Of a DNA stretch of 16,503 bases, positions 1-8,296 are shown piece by piece. The DNA comes from Crocinitomicaceae bacterium (GTDB taxonomy: Bacteria; Bacteroidota; Bacteroidia; Flavobacteriales_D; Crocinitomicaceae). Numbering within the stretch: the stretch's first letter is position 1; each line of letters opens with the position of its first letter. The stretch is taken from assembly GCA_024643585.1 (NCBI GenBank), contig JAHEMP010000020.1:1-16503 (forward strand), read 5' to 3'. A model generated the notes under the pieces. That model searched no databases and was not told the origin of the DNA. It worked only from the letters and a program-made list of their open reading frames with translations. The position numbers and the translations under genes were made by a program.

Positions 1-1943
1 TAGACAAAGGCGACGAATACTATAAAATAGCCAACGAAGCTTTGTTCGAAGTAAAACCACTTGGAATTAATTATGAAATGGCTTTGAAACATTATTCGAA
101 TGCTCAAAAATTCAATCCCAGTAGCGCAACTTTAAATTTTAAAATTGGCGTTTGTTATGCAAATGGAACGGATCCGAATAAATGCATTAGTTTTCTTAAA
201 AAGGCAAATGAATTGGATCCAGAATGTGATCATTTCCTGCCTTATTATTTGGGCTATGCCTTGCAATTGGAAGGCAAGTTTGAAGAGGCCACAAAGGCCT
301 ACCAAGCTTTCGAAAATGGATATAAAAAAGCTGATAATTTTTCAAAGTTTGTTGGTCAAAGAAAACACGAATGCAAAACAGCAAGGGACCTAATTGGAAG
401 CCCGATCAGAGCCTGGGTTGATAATGTTCCTGAATTAAATACACCATTTAATGACTTTGCACCCAGCATTTCTACAGACGGTAGTGAGTTGATTATGTCG
501 TCAGATAGACCGAACAAAAACAGCCCAAATGACGCTGGTTTATACGATTCAGACATCTATACGTCCTCTCTAGTTGAAGGAGTTTGGTTGAAGCCTTCAC
601 CAATTCGAGGAAATGTAAATACTCCCCAAAATGATATTGCAAACAATTTGAGTTACGACGGTACAAAAATGCTTTTGCACAGAGAAGTGGATGGTCAGTT
701 AGATATTTTTGAATCTGAACTTAATGGCTTAGAATGGTCCGCTCCAAAATCAATGCCTCTGGCAATATCATCTAATAGAAGTAATGATAGCTATGGGTCC
801 TATTATCCAGATGGTTACACCATTTATTTTGCTCGAGATAATGACAACAGAACGAATGGTACAGAGATAATGTATTCGTCGATGCAAAGTAAAATGAGAA
901 AGGATTATATGGCCGCCACCATGCTTCAAGCCGTCAATTCAAAATTCAATGAAGGTCCAATTTATTGTCACCTTGATGGCGAGACAATGTACATTGCTTC
1001 TAATGGCAACAATACGATTGGAGGCTACGATATTTTTGTTTCTAAAAAAGTACAAGGACAGTGGTCAAAACCTGAAAATATGGGCTACCCCATTAATACA
1101 CCTTATGACGATTTCTTTTTTGCCTCAACAGCTAATGGAAAGTTCGCCTATATAGCATCTAACAGGGCTGGTGGACAAGGAAATTTTGATATTTACAGAG
1201 TTACTTTTTGGGGTCCAGAAAAAACACCAATGGTTGATATGGAGGACTTTTTATTGGCTTCAGTTGCAATGCCGATGAAAGATGCTCAGGTAGAAGCTAC
1301 AGTCGATGTTAACAAAAAATCATTTACTGTATTTAAGGGTAAAACAATTGATGCAATTACAAAAAAAGCAGTTGAAGCAATTATTGACATTACAGACAAT
1401 TCAACTGGAAAAGTTATCGAATCCTTTATTTCGAATAGCGCGACAGGAAAATTCATTATTACGCTAACTTCAGGCAAGAATTACGGAATAGCTGTCAAAG
1501 CTGAGGGTTATTTATTCCATTCTGAAAATTTTGACATACCAAAAGGCTCCGATGATAACTTGGTAAATAAGGTTATTGAATTGAAAAATATTGCTGTCGG
1601 AAGTAAAATTACGCTCCACAATATCTTCTTTGATATAGGGAAGTCAACCTTGAGATCTGAATCCAATGCTGAATTGGAAAGGTTGGTCAAATTAATGCAA
1701 GAGGTTCCTTCGTTAAAAATAGAAATTGGTGGACATACTGACAATACCGGTTCCGCAGGCTTAAATCAAAAATTATCTCAAGATAGAGCCGATGCTGTTG
1801 TCAATTATTTGAAATCCAAAGGAATTTCTGTAAGCAGATTAAATGCGAAAGGGTATGGCGACAGCAAACCTGTTGCTTCAAACTCCACGTCCGATGGAAG
1901 GCAACAAAATAGAAGGACTGAATTTGAGATCAAAGGAAATTAA
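1..1943 (+). CDS. PorE-like OmpA-family outer-membrane protein (5' end outside window)
   Basis: The frame is open to the left edge (first full codon at base 3), so the start and any signal peptide or lipobox lie outside the window; the TTG at 42 is an internal Leu codon. Numbering residues from base 42, I see TPR-like helices at about 1-95, then a PD40/WD40-like propeller at about 130-390 with repeated S-x-DG and SNR/SDRP turns. A carboxypeptidase-regulatory-like beta domain spans about 428-515, and a C-terminal OmpA domain about 525-630. The OmpA domain carries GGHTDNTG (D567) and QDRADAV (R582), the residues that normally bind peptidoglycan diaminopimelate. This domain order matches PorE of the type IX secretion system, which links the outer-membrane machine to peptidoglycan. 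Bacteroidota also carry paralogues with the same layout, so the PorE role is an inference; the OmpA-family call is firm. Confidence 0.88.
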   Translation, partial: DKGDEYYKIANEALFEVKPLGINYEMALKHYSNAQKFNPSSATLNFKIGVCYANGTDPNKCISFLKKANELDPECDHFLPYYLGYALQLEGKFEEATKAYQAFENGYKKADNFSKFVGQRKHECKTARDLIGSPIRAWVDNVPELNTPFNDFAPSISTDGSELIMSSDRPNKNSPNDAGLYDSDIYTSSLVEGVWLKPSPIRGNVNTPQNDIANNLSYDGTKMLLHREVDGQLDIFESELNGLEWSAPKSMPLAISSNRSNDSYGSYYPDGYTIYFARDNDNRTNGTEIMYSSMQSKMRKDYMAATMLQAVNSKFNEGPIYCHLDGETMYIASNGNNTIGGYDIFVSKKVQGQWSKPENMGYPINTPYDDFFFASTANGKFAYIASNRAGGQGNFDIYRVTFWGPEKTPMVDMEDFLLASVAMPMKDAQVEATVDVNKKSFTVFKGKTIDAITKKAVEAIIDITDNSTGKVIESFISNSATGKFIITLTSGKNYGIAVKAEGYLFHSENFDIPKGSDDNLVNKVIELKNIAVGSKITLHNIFFDIGKSTLRSESNAELERLVKLMQEVPSLKIEIGGHTDNTGSAGLNQKLSQDRADAVVNYLKSKGISVSRLNAKGYGDSKPVASNSTSDGRQQNRRTEFEIKGN

Positions 1944-1963
1944 AATTTAAAACTAAATAGAAC

Positions 1964-1999
1964 AAAAAAGCCGGAAAGTATTACTTACCGGCTTTTTTT
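1964..1999. terminator. Bidirectional intrinsic terminator
   Basis: GCCGG (1970-1974) pairs with CCGGC (1988-1992). The stem continues inside through AAGT/ACTT (1976-1979 with 1983-1986) after one A/A mismatch. It is flanked by an A-run (1964-1969) and a T-run (1993-1999), so it can terminate transcription from both directions. It sits between the converging stop codons of the OmpA-family gene and gyrB, so it probably serves both. Confidence 0.9.
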
Positions 2000-2017
2000 A
2001 TGTTAATCAATTATTTG

Positions 2018-3970
2018 TTAGATATCTATTTTCGCATACTTCGCATTCTTCTCAATAAATTCTCTTCTTGGCGGCACTTCATCCCCCATAAGCATTGAAA
2101 ATATCTGATCACATTCAGCAGCGTTTTCAATTGTAACTTGACGCAGAGTCCTTCCTTCTGGCGACATGGTTGTTTCCCATAATTGTTCAGCGTTCATTTC
2201 ACCCAAACCTTTGTAGCGCTGTATTCCAACTGAACTTTCGGTACCTGAACCTTTGAATTCTTGAACCAATTTGTCACGTTGGTCATCGTTCCAAGCATAA
2301 CTTGACTTTGCACCTTTTTTGACTTGGTATAACGGCGGAGTTGCGATGTAGATGTAACCCAATTCAATCATTTCTTTCATAAATCGGAAGAAGAACGTTA
2401 AAATTAACGTTTCGATATGTGATCCATCTACATCGGCATCACACATGATGATTACCTTGTGATAACGCAGTTTCTCTAGATTCAAGGCTTTTGAATCTTC
2501 CTCTGTTCCTATTCTAACCCCTAAAGCTGTGTATATATTCTTAATCTCTTCGTTTTCAAAAATCTTATGAACCATAGCCTTTTCTACGTTTAAAATTTTC
2601 CCTCGAAGAGGCATAATAGCTTGAAAGTGACGATCACGACCCTGCTTAGCTGTTCCACCCGCCGAGTCACCTTCGACAAAGTAAATTTCGCAAAGAGCTG
2701 GATCTTTTTCAGAACAATCGGCAAGTTTTCCTGGCAAGCCACTACCCGTTAATACATTTTTACGTTGTACCATTTCACGTGCTTTACGAGCAGCATGACG
2801 GGCACGAGCGGCTAACATAACCTTTTCAACAATAATCCTAGCTTCGTTTGGATGTTCTTCCAAATAATTCGTCAACATTTCAGAAACAGCTTGACTTACT
2901 GGAGCTGTAACCTCTCTGTTCCCTAATTTTGTTTTTGTCTGACCTTCAAATTGTGGTTCTTGTACTTTAACAGAAAGAACTGCGGTTAATCCTTCACGGA
3001 AGTCATCTCCGTCAATTTCAATTTTCTCTTTGGCTAATAAACCAGACTCATTTGCATACTTTTTTAAGGTATTTGTTAAACCTCTTCTAAATCCAGAAAG
3101 GTGAGTCCCTCCTTCGTGGGTATTAATATTATTTACGTAAGCCTGAATATTCTCCGTGTAAGAGGTGTTGTATGTCAAAGCGACTTCGACTGGAATTCCA
3201 TCATTTTCACCTTCAAAATGTATGACATCAGCAATCAATTTCTCTCTGTTTCTGTCCAAATATTCACAGAATTCAGATAGTCCACCTTCAGAATGATATT
3301 TGGTAAACAAAGGCTCGCCTTTTTCATCAAAATTTCTTTTATCTGTAAGTGTTATGGTGATTCCTTTATTCAAAAAGGCCAATTCACGCATTCTTGCAGC
3401 TAATGTATCGAAGTTGTACTCGTGTACTTCAAAGATGGATGAATCCGGAAGGAATGTTACTTCCGTTCCATGCTCTTTCGTTTCACCTACAACTTTTACA
3501 TCGTATTGTGGTTTACCTATTTTGTATTCCTGTTCCCAGATTTTACCGTCACGATAAACAGTTGCTTTTAAATCGATAGACAAGGCATTAACACAAGAAA
3601 CACCCACACCGTGCAAACCACCAGACACTTTATACGTGTCTTTGTCAAATTTACCACCCGCATGCAGTACAGTCATTACAACCTCTAATGCAGATCTTTT
3701 CTCTTTGGTGTGAATAGCCGTTGGTATACCACGACCATTATCTCTAACCGTAATGGAGTTGTTTTCGTTAATCCAAACGCCAATTGTGTCACAATGACCA
3801 GCTAAGGCTTCATCAATGGAGTTATCAACTACTTCGTAAACCAAGTGATGCAATCCTTTTACACCAACATCACCAATGTACATGGCTGGACGCTTACGAA
3901 CCGCCTCTAAACCTTCTAATACCTGAATATTATCCGCTGAATAATCGCCTCTATTATTTTCTTCGCTCAT
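2018..3970 (-). CDS. gyrB: DNA gyrase subunit B
   Basis: ATPase subunit of type IIA topoisomerase; with GyrA it introduces negative supercoils. The protein has 650 residues from the ATG at 3970. The GHKL ATPase domain shows E46 and N50 in EVVDNS, DNGRGIP at 77-83, GGLHGVGV at 117-124 and the QTK loop lysine at 346. The TOPRIM domain shows EGDSAGG (433-439) and DADVDGSH (511-518). The C-terminal PPRREFIE and IDI ending are typical of Bacteroidota GyrB, and the long insert of proteobacterial GyrB is absent. Arg456 occupies the place of E. coli Lys447 in PLKGK, a common natural variant. The frame stays open up to a TTG at 4039, but that extension contains the probable -7 promoter element and lacks family similarity, so 3970 is the start. 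It is transcribed alone towards the terminator at 1964-1999. Confidence 0.97.
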   Translation of the reverse strand: MSEENNRGDYSADNIQVLEGLEAVRKRPAMYIGDVGVKGLHHLVYEVVDNSIDEALAGHCDTIGVWINENNSITVRDNGRGIPTAIHTKEKRSALEVVMTVLHAGGKFDKDTYKVSGGLHGVGVSCVNALSIDLKATVYRDGKIWEQEYKIGKPQYDVKVVGETKEHGTEVTFLPDSSIFEVHEYNFDTLAARMRELAFLNKGITITLTDKRNFDEKGEPLFTKYHSEGGLSEFCEYLDRNREKLIADVIHFEGENDGIPVEVALTYNTSYTENIQAYVNNINTHEGGTHLSGFRRGLTNTLKKYANESGLLAKEKIEIDGDDFREGLTAVLSVKVQEPQFEGQTKTKLGNREVTAPVSQAVSEMLTNYLEEHPNEARIIVEKVMLAARARHAARKAREMVQRKNVLTGSGLPGKLADCSEKDPALCEIYFVEGDSAGGTAKQGRDRHFQAIMPLRGKILNVEKAMVHKIFENEEIKNIYTALGVRIGTEEDSKALNLEKLRYHKVIIMCDADVDGSHIETLILTFFFRFMKEMIELGYIYIATPPLYQVKKGAKSSYAWNDDQRDKLVQEFKGSGTESSVGIQRYKGLGEMNAEQLWETTMSPEGRTLRQVTIENAAECDQIFSMLMGDEVPPRREFIEKNAKYAKIDI

Positions 3971-4022
3971 ATTTATTGAATCGTAATTAAATTCTCGTTT
4001 ATATGCATTTTTCAATGCCGAA

Positions 4023-4030
4023 CAAAGATA
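4023..4030 (-). promoter_or_regulatory. -7 promoter element for gyrB
   Basis: On the minus strand this reads TATCTTTG, an exact match to the Bacteroidota TAnnTTTG -7 element. It would give a leader of roughly 45-50 bases before the gyrB ATG. No clear -33 TTTG is seen at the expected distance. A second exact match, TACTTTTG on the minus strand at 4112-4119, is an alternative upstream start site. The 210-base gap between the peroxidase-like gene and gyrB holds nothing else that I can see. Confidence 0.5.
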
Positions 4031-4180
4031 ATCATCCAAATACTGAAAAACGAGCGTTTAGAACTGCTTTAACGCATAGTTTTCAACAAAATATTCACGG
4101 TTTCTAGAATACAAAAGTAAAATCCACTTTTTCAAATGGTTTCCTGCTGAATCAAATGATTTTTTATCGAAATGAAAGTA

Positions 4181-4723
4181 TTATTGATTTATCCATTCAA
4201 TAATTTCCTCATCAATCGGAGACGTTTTTGGAGAAATTACTCTTTCAATTTTCCCATCTCTACCAATTAGATATTTTTGAAAATTCCAGCTAACATCAGA
4301 GTCTTGAAAGTTATTCAACTCTTTCTTCGTAAGATATTTGTACAAATCACACATATCATTGCCTTTTACTGACACTTTTGACATCATTGGAAAGGATACT
4401 CCATAGTTTTTTTGACAAAATTCTGCTATTTCCTCATCAGTCCCAGGCTCTTGTTTCATGAAGTTGTTGGCCGGAAATCCAACAATGACAAACTTCTTGT
4501 CACTATATTCATTGTACAAGGTTTCTAAATCTTTGTATTGTGGAGTTAATCCGCACTTCGAAGCTGTGTTTACGATCATTATTTTGTAACCTTCATACTT
4601 GCTAAAATCAAACTCTTCACCATTAATATCTTGAACTTTAAAGTGATATATGTTTTCTTGACACAATGCCACATTTCCAATACTGATGAAAGCGGCTAAC
4701 AAAAATAAAGTGATGTTTTTCAT
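4181..4723 (-). CDS. Secreted glutathione-peroxidase-like thiol peroxidase
   Basis: 180 residues. Residues 1-21 (MKNITLFLLAAF...) look like a Sec signal peptide, so the enzyme probably acts in the periplasm. VALC is not a good lipobox because Leu precedes the Cys. The thioredoxin-fold peroxidase core shows the peroxidatic Cys57 in NTASKCGLT (Cys rather than selenocysteine), Gln91 in KQEPG, and Trp146-Asn147 in WNFQKYL, completing the Cys/Gln/Trp/Asn tetrad. Cys103 in EFCQKNYG fits the resolving cysteine of bacterial thioredoxin-dependent members. The family reduces hydrogen peroxide and lipid hydroperoxides; most bacterial Cys members use thioredoxin rather than glutathione. The usual FGGQEPG loop is altered to FMKQEPG. 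It lies upstream of gyrB on the same strand, 210 bases away with a separate promoter, so it is probably its own unit. A cytosolic paralogue lies at 12153-12614. Confidence 0.9.
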   Translation of the reverse strand: MKNITLFLLAAFISIGNVALCQENIYHFKVQDINGEEFDFSKYEGYKIMIVNTASKCGLTPQYKDLETLYNEYSDKKFVIVGFPANNFMKQEPGTDEEIAEFCQKNYGVSFPMMSKVSVKGNDMCDLYKYLTKKELNNFQDSDVSWNFQKYLIGRDGKIERVISPKTSPIDEEIIEWINQ

Positions 4724-4867
4724 ACTGTTTTTAATTGACTTTCGTTAAATCGTATTCTTACAAGTGAGCTAAATTAATTTGTTTTTTTCTTAGAAATCGA
4801 ATTTCGGTAAAAGATTAACAAATGTTTTGCTCTATCTCTGCGGAAATGAATGTTAATGTTGTTACCA

Positions 4868-4897
4868 TTGCTTATTGACTATAAAAAACTAAATTTA
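4868..4897 (+). promoter_or_regulatory. Possible promoter for the Asp-box protein gene
   Basis: TTG at 4868-4870 is followed after 19 bases by TAAATTTA at 4890-4897, one mismatch from TAnnTTTG. Initiation would give a leader of only about 10-15 bases before the ATG at 4916. The match is imperfect. The rest of the 192-base gap (4724-4915) separates two divergent genes and shows no convincing promoter for the minus-strand peroxidase gene. Confidence 0.3.
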
Positions 4898-4915
4898 AAG
4901 CTCTGAAACAGTATT

Positions 4916-7900
4916 ATGAAAAATCTATATCTTATTTTAATTGTTTGCCTTACAGCTACTTATGCTCAATCGCAAAATAAATCAAAAAAAACTCCAGCAC
5001 CTACACCTTCACTTTTAGAAGGTAAAACGGGAGCTTTGGCTTTTAGAAATGTTGGACCAGCGCTAACTTCAGGACGGATTGCAGATATTGCAGTAGTTCC
5101 AGACAACCATGACAAATGGTATGTCGCAGCTGCTTCTGGTGGGGTATGGTTAACTACCAATCATGGAACAACTTTCACTCCCATTTTTGATAATTATGGT
5201 TCATATTCCATAGCCTGTGTGGAATTGGCGCCGAGCAATTCAAATACAATTTGGGTTGGAACAGGAGAAAACAACAATCAGAGATCTGTAGCCTACGGAG
5301 ATGGAGTGTACAAATCATTAGATGGTGGTAAAAGCTTTACCAATATGGGATTGAAAAATTCAGAACATATAGGCAACATTATTATACATCCAACCGACGA
5401 AAATGTGGTATGGGTTGCTGCATACGGACCTCTTTGGAGTTCTGGTGGAGAGCGAGGCGTTTACAAATCTACAGATGGAGGTAAAGAGTGGAAAAGAACC
5501 TTATTCGTATCTGATGATACTGGAATCTCTGAAATAGCTATTGATCCAAAAAATTCAAACATAATGTATGCTACTGCTCATCAGAGACGTAGAAGAGAAT
5601 GGACTTACATTGGAGGAGGGCCTGAATCAACTATTTACAAATCAACAGATGGAGGGGAAACATGGAGAGAAATCAACAATGGTTTACCAAAAGGAATAAT
5701 GGGTAGAATTGGTATTGCCGTTTCTTCTGTTGATGAAAATTATGTTTATGCCATTGTTGAGGCTAGAGATGAGAAAGGCGGTTTTTTTCGCTCAACCAAC
5801 AAAGGTGAAAACTGGAGTAAAATGTCAGGCCACAGTACTTCTGGAAATTACTATCAAGAAATAGTCTGTGATTTAACAAATAAAGACAAGGTTTTCTCTA
5901 TGGACACTTGGCTGCATCACACAGAAGATGGCGGCAAATCTTTTAAAGCCACTGGAGAAGATAAAAAACACGTGGACAATCATTGTATTTGGATAGACCC
6001 AAATAACAGCGACCATTGGATCGTTGGTTGCGATGGGGGGATATATGAAACGTATAACCATGCTCAAGATTGGAGATATTACGATAATTTACCTATAATT
6101 CAATTTTACAAAGTAGCTACAGATAATGACTACCCGTTTTATAATATTTATGGTGGAACTCAAGATAATAATTCCATGGGTGGGCCTTCTGGAACGATTA
6201 ACAATGCGGGGATTTTAAATAGCGATTGGTACATTACCAATGGTGGCGATGGGTTTGAATCCGCAATTGACCCTACTAACCCAAATATTGCCTATGCACA
6301 GGCCCAATATGGATGGCTTGTTCGATATGATAGACAATCTGGTGAAAAAGTTCCTATTCAACCAATGCCAAAAAAAGGCGAAGATGCCTTCAGATGGAAT
6401 TGGGATTCACCATTATTAATTTCTCCTCATGATCATAACACTCTTTATTTTGCGGCAAATCGTGTTTTCAAATCAACGAATCGAGGGGATGATTGGACCA
6501 CAATTTCGCCTGATTTAACGCAACAAATGGATAGAAATCGCCTGGAGGTTATGGGGCAAGTTTGGTCTATGGATGCAGTTATGAAGAATGCTTCTACAAC
6601 TATATATGGCAACATAGTAGCGTTAGATGAATCTCCGAAAAAGAAAGGATTATTATACGCAGGTACCGATGACGGGTTGATACGAATTTCCGAAAATTCC
6701 GGAATGGAATGGACCAAACAATCTTCTTTCCCTGGTATTCCCGCAAATACTAGAGTGAATATGATTTGTGCTTCTACCCACGATGAAAATGTGGTTTTCG
6801 CAATTTTCAACAACCATAGAGCGGGAGATTTTAAGCCCTATGTGCTTAAGAGTAACAATAAAGGAAAATCTTGGACTTCGATTTCTGGTGATCTTCCCGA
6901 AAGAGGTTCTGCATTTGCCATTAGACAAGACCATATAGATCCAAATCTGCTTTTTGTTGGGACAGAATTTGGATGTTACTTTTCAAATGACGGCGGTGTT
7001 AAATGGCTGAAATTGGGAGGTCTGCCAACTATTGCAATTTATGATTTAGAAATACATCAAAGAGAAAATGATTTAGTAGCTGCTTCGTTCGGTCGAGGTT
7101 TTTATGTATTAGACAATTACTCACCTCTTCGAGAGATGAAATCTGAAAATTTTGATAAAAAAGCCTATTTGTTCCCTATTAAGGAGGCACTTTTGTATAT
7201 CCCTTCCTCTCCTCTTGGTTTGTCTGGCACAGGATCTCAAGGCGCTAATATGTACGCAGCTGAAAACTCATCGTTTGGAGCTGTTTTCACCTTGTTCTTA
7301 AAGGATGATTACAAAACCTTAGCGGAAACCAGAAAGGATAAAGAAAAGGAATTGGAAAAGGACAAAAAGGACGTCTTTTATCCGAGCATGAAGGATATTA
7401 GAGAAGAAAAAATTGATGAAAAACCTGTATTGATATGGATAATACGAGGTTCAGACGGGAAGGAAATACGAAGAATTAAAACGTCTCCTAAAAAAGGAAC
7501 AACTCGAGTGGTTTGGAATTTAAGAAAAGAAAGTACCAGTCCGATAAGCATCAAAAAAAGAACCCCAGGTCGATACGAAGATGCTGATGAAGGATTTCTT
7601 GTCACTGAGGGAGATTATACTGTGGAAGTACACCTCGTGAAAAATGGAATTTCGGAACAACTTATATTTGAAACAATTTTCAAAGTTAAAGCATTAAATA
7701 ATCAAACTTTAGTTGCCCAAAACACAGATGAATTAGATGCTTTCAGAACAGAAGTAGCAAATTACTCAAGAAAAGTTTCAGGAACCAGTCGTTTGGTGAA
7801 TGAAACAAATGAAAAATTGAACTTGATAGAGGAGGCAATAATTTCTTATCCTAACGCGGATTTAGCATTACTAAAAGAAGTTAGAGCTATTTCTTTACAA

Positions 7901-8194
7901 TTAAAGGAATGTGAAATAGCCTTATGGGGAGATGGATTGTTGGGATCATTGGAAATGGAAACACGACCTAGTATTTCAAATCGTCTTGGAATCACTGAAT
8001 ACTCGCTAATGGCTAATACGACGGGCGTTACTCAAACCCAAAGAGACAATCTCATGCTTGTGACTGAGGAATACGATGCAATGAGAACGATATTGGACAA
8101 TTGTATTGTTCGTTTAAAAGCGTTGACCGATAAATTATCCTTGGTACCAATACCTTACACTAAAGATGGAAATGAAGATTGGAAGAAAGATTAA
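4916..8194 (+). CDS. Secreted Asp-box (BNR/VPS10-type) beta-propeller protein
   Basis: 1092 residues with a signal peptide at about 1-18 (LILIVCLTATYAQS), so exported. The body to about residue 735 is beta-propeller with ten recognisable Asp-boxes (S/T-x-D/N-x-G-x-x-W/F) starting near 80, 134, 185, 243, 293, 336, 520, 592, 646 and 690. The gap between 343 and 520 holds degenerate blades. A Lys/Glu-rich linker (about 798-835) leads to an Ig/FlgD-like beta domain (about 836-925, ending TEGDYTVEVHL). A helical C-terminal region (about 936-1075) includes RPSISNRL, a feature I associate with this Bacteroidota family. Databases usually call such proteins glycosyl hydrolase or sortilin/VPS10-like. 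Asp-boxes alone do not prove sialidase or xyloglucanase activity, and I cannot identify catalytic residues. I see no type IX sorting domain at the C-terminus. It is monocistronic, with its own terminator at 8226-8258. Family call firm, function unknown. Confidence 0.88.
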   Translation: MKNLYLILIVCLTATYAQSQNKSKKTPAPTPSLLEGKTGALAFRNVGPALTSGRIADIAVVPDNHDKWYVAAASGGVWLTTNHGTTFTPIFDNYGSYSIACVELAPSNSNTIWVGTGENNNQRSVAYGDGVYKSLDGGKSFTNMGLKNSEHIGNIIIHPTDENVVWVAAYGPLWSSGGERGVYKSTDGGKEWKRTLFVSDDTGISEIAIDPKNSNIMYATAHQRRRREWTYIGGGPESTIYKSTDGGETWREINNGLPKGIMGRIGIAVSSVDENYVYAIVEARDEKGGFFRSTNKGENWSKMSGHSTSGNYYQEIVCDLTNKDKVFSMDTWLHHTEDGGKSFKATGEDKKHVDNHCIWIDPNNSDHWIVGCDGGIYETYNHAQDWRYYDNLPIIQFYKVATDNDYPFYNIYGGTQDNNSMGGPSGTINNAGILNSDWYITNGGDGFESAIDPTNPNIAYAQAQYGWLVRYDRQSGEKVPIQPMPKKGEDAFRWNWDSPLLISPHDHNTLYFAANRVFKSTNRGDDWTTISPDLTQQMDRNRLEVMGQVWSMDAVMKNASTTIYGNIVALDESPKKKGLLYAGTDDGLIRISENSGMEWTKQSSFPGIPANTRVNMICASTHDENVVFAIFNNHRAGDFKPYVLKSNNKGKSWTSISGDLPERGSAFAIRQDHIDPNLLFVGTEFGCYFSNDGGVKWLKLGGLPTIAIYDLEIHQRENDLVAASFGRGFYVLDNYSPLREMKSENFDKKAYLFPIKEALLYIPSSPLGLSGTGSQGANMYAAENSSFGAVFTLFLKDDYKTLAETRKDKEKELEKDKKDVFYPSMKDIREEKIDEKPVLIWIIRGSDGKEIRRIKTSPKKGTTRVVWNLRKESTSPISIKKRTPGRYEDADEGFLVTEGDYTVEVHLVKNGISEQLIFETIFKVKALNNQTLVAQNTDELDAFRTEVANYSRKVSGTSRLVNETNEKLNLIEEAIISYPNADLALLKEVRAISLQLKECEIALWGDGLLGSLEMETRPSISNRLGITEYSLMANTTGVTQTQRDNLMLVTEEYDAMRTILDNCIVRLKALTDKLSLVPIPYTKDGNEDWKKD

Positions 8195-8225
8195 TACTTA
8201 GTAAAGGTTAAATATTTAAAATTTA

Positions 8226-8258
8226 AGACTGTTGAATAATGTTCAGCAGTCTTTTTTT
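8226..8258 (+). terminator. Intrinsic terminator of the Asp-box protein gene
   Basis: An 11-pair stem is formed by AGACTGTTGAA (8226-8236) and TTCAGCAGTCT (8242-8252) with a single T-G wobble and a 5-base loop, followed by a run of seven T (8252-8258). It starts 31 bases after the stop at 8194 and is oriented for the plus strand. Confidence 0.92.
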
Positions 8259-8270
8259 GTTTGCTATATG

Positions 8271-8278
8271 TATCTTTG
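8271..8278 (+). promoter_or_regulatory. -7 promoter element for the persulfide dioxygenase gene
   Basis: TATCTTTG is an exact TAnnTTTG match, 18 bases before the ATG at 8297 and only 12 bases after the T-run of the preceding terminator. No -33 element at the usual distance is evident; that position falls inside the terminator stem. The predicted leader is very short. Confidence 0.55.
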
Positions 8279-8296
8279 CAATAATAATTCGAAATC

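Noticed and set aside
2018..3970. Topoisomerase IV subunit ParE instead of GyrB
   Set aside because: The EGDSAGGTAKQGRDR, IMPLRGKILNVEKAM and PPRREFIE segments and the 650-residue length fit Bacteroidota GyrB better.
3971..4039. Longer GyrB beginning at TTG 4039
   Set aside because: The 23 extra residues have no resemblance to GyrB, the start would be a TTG, and the segment contains an exact -7 promoter element. The ATG at 3970 begins the usual GyrB N-terminus.
6445..6813. 122-codon open frame on the minus strand inside the Asp-box gene, with similar frames at 6653-6934 and 3300-3557
   Set aside because: They lie entirely inside well-supported genes in other frames, have no recognisable motifs, and show compositions expected of shadow frames.
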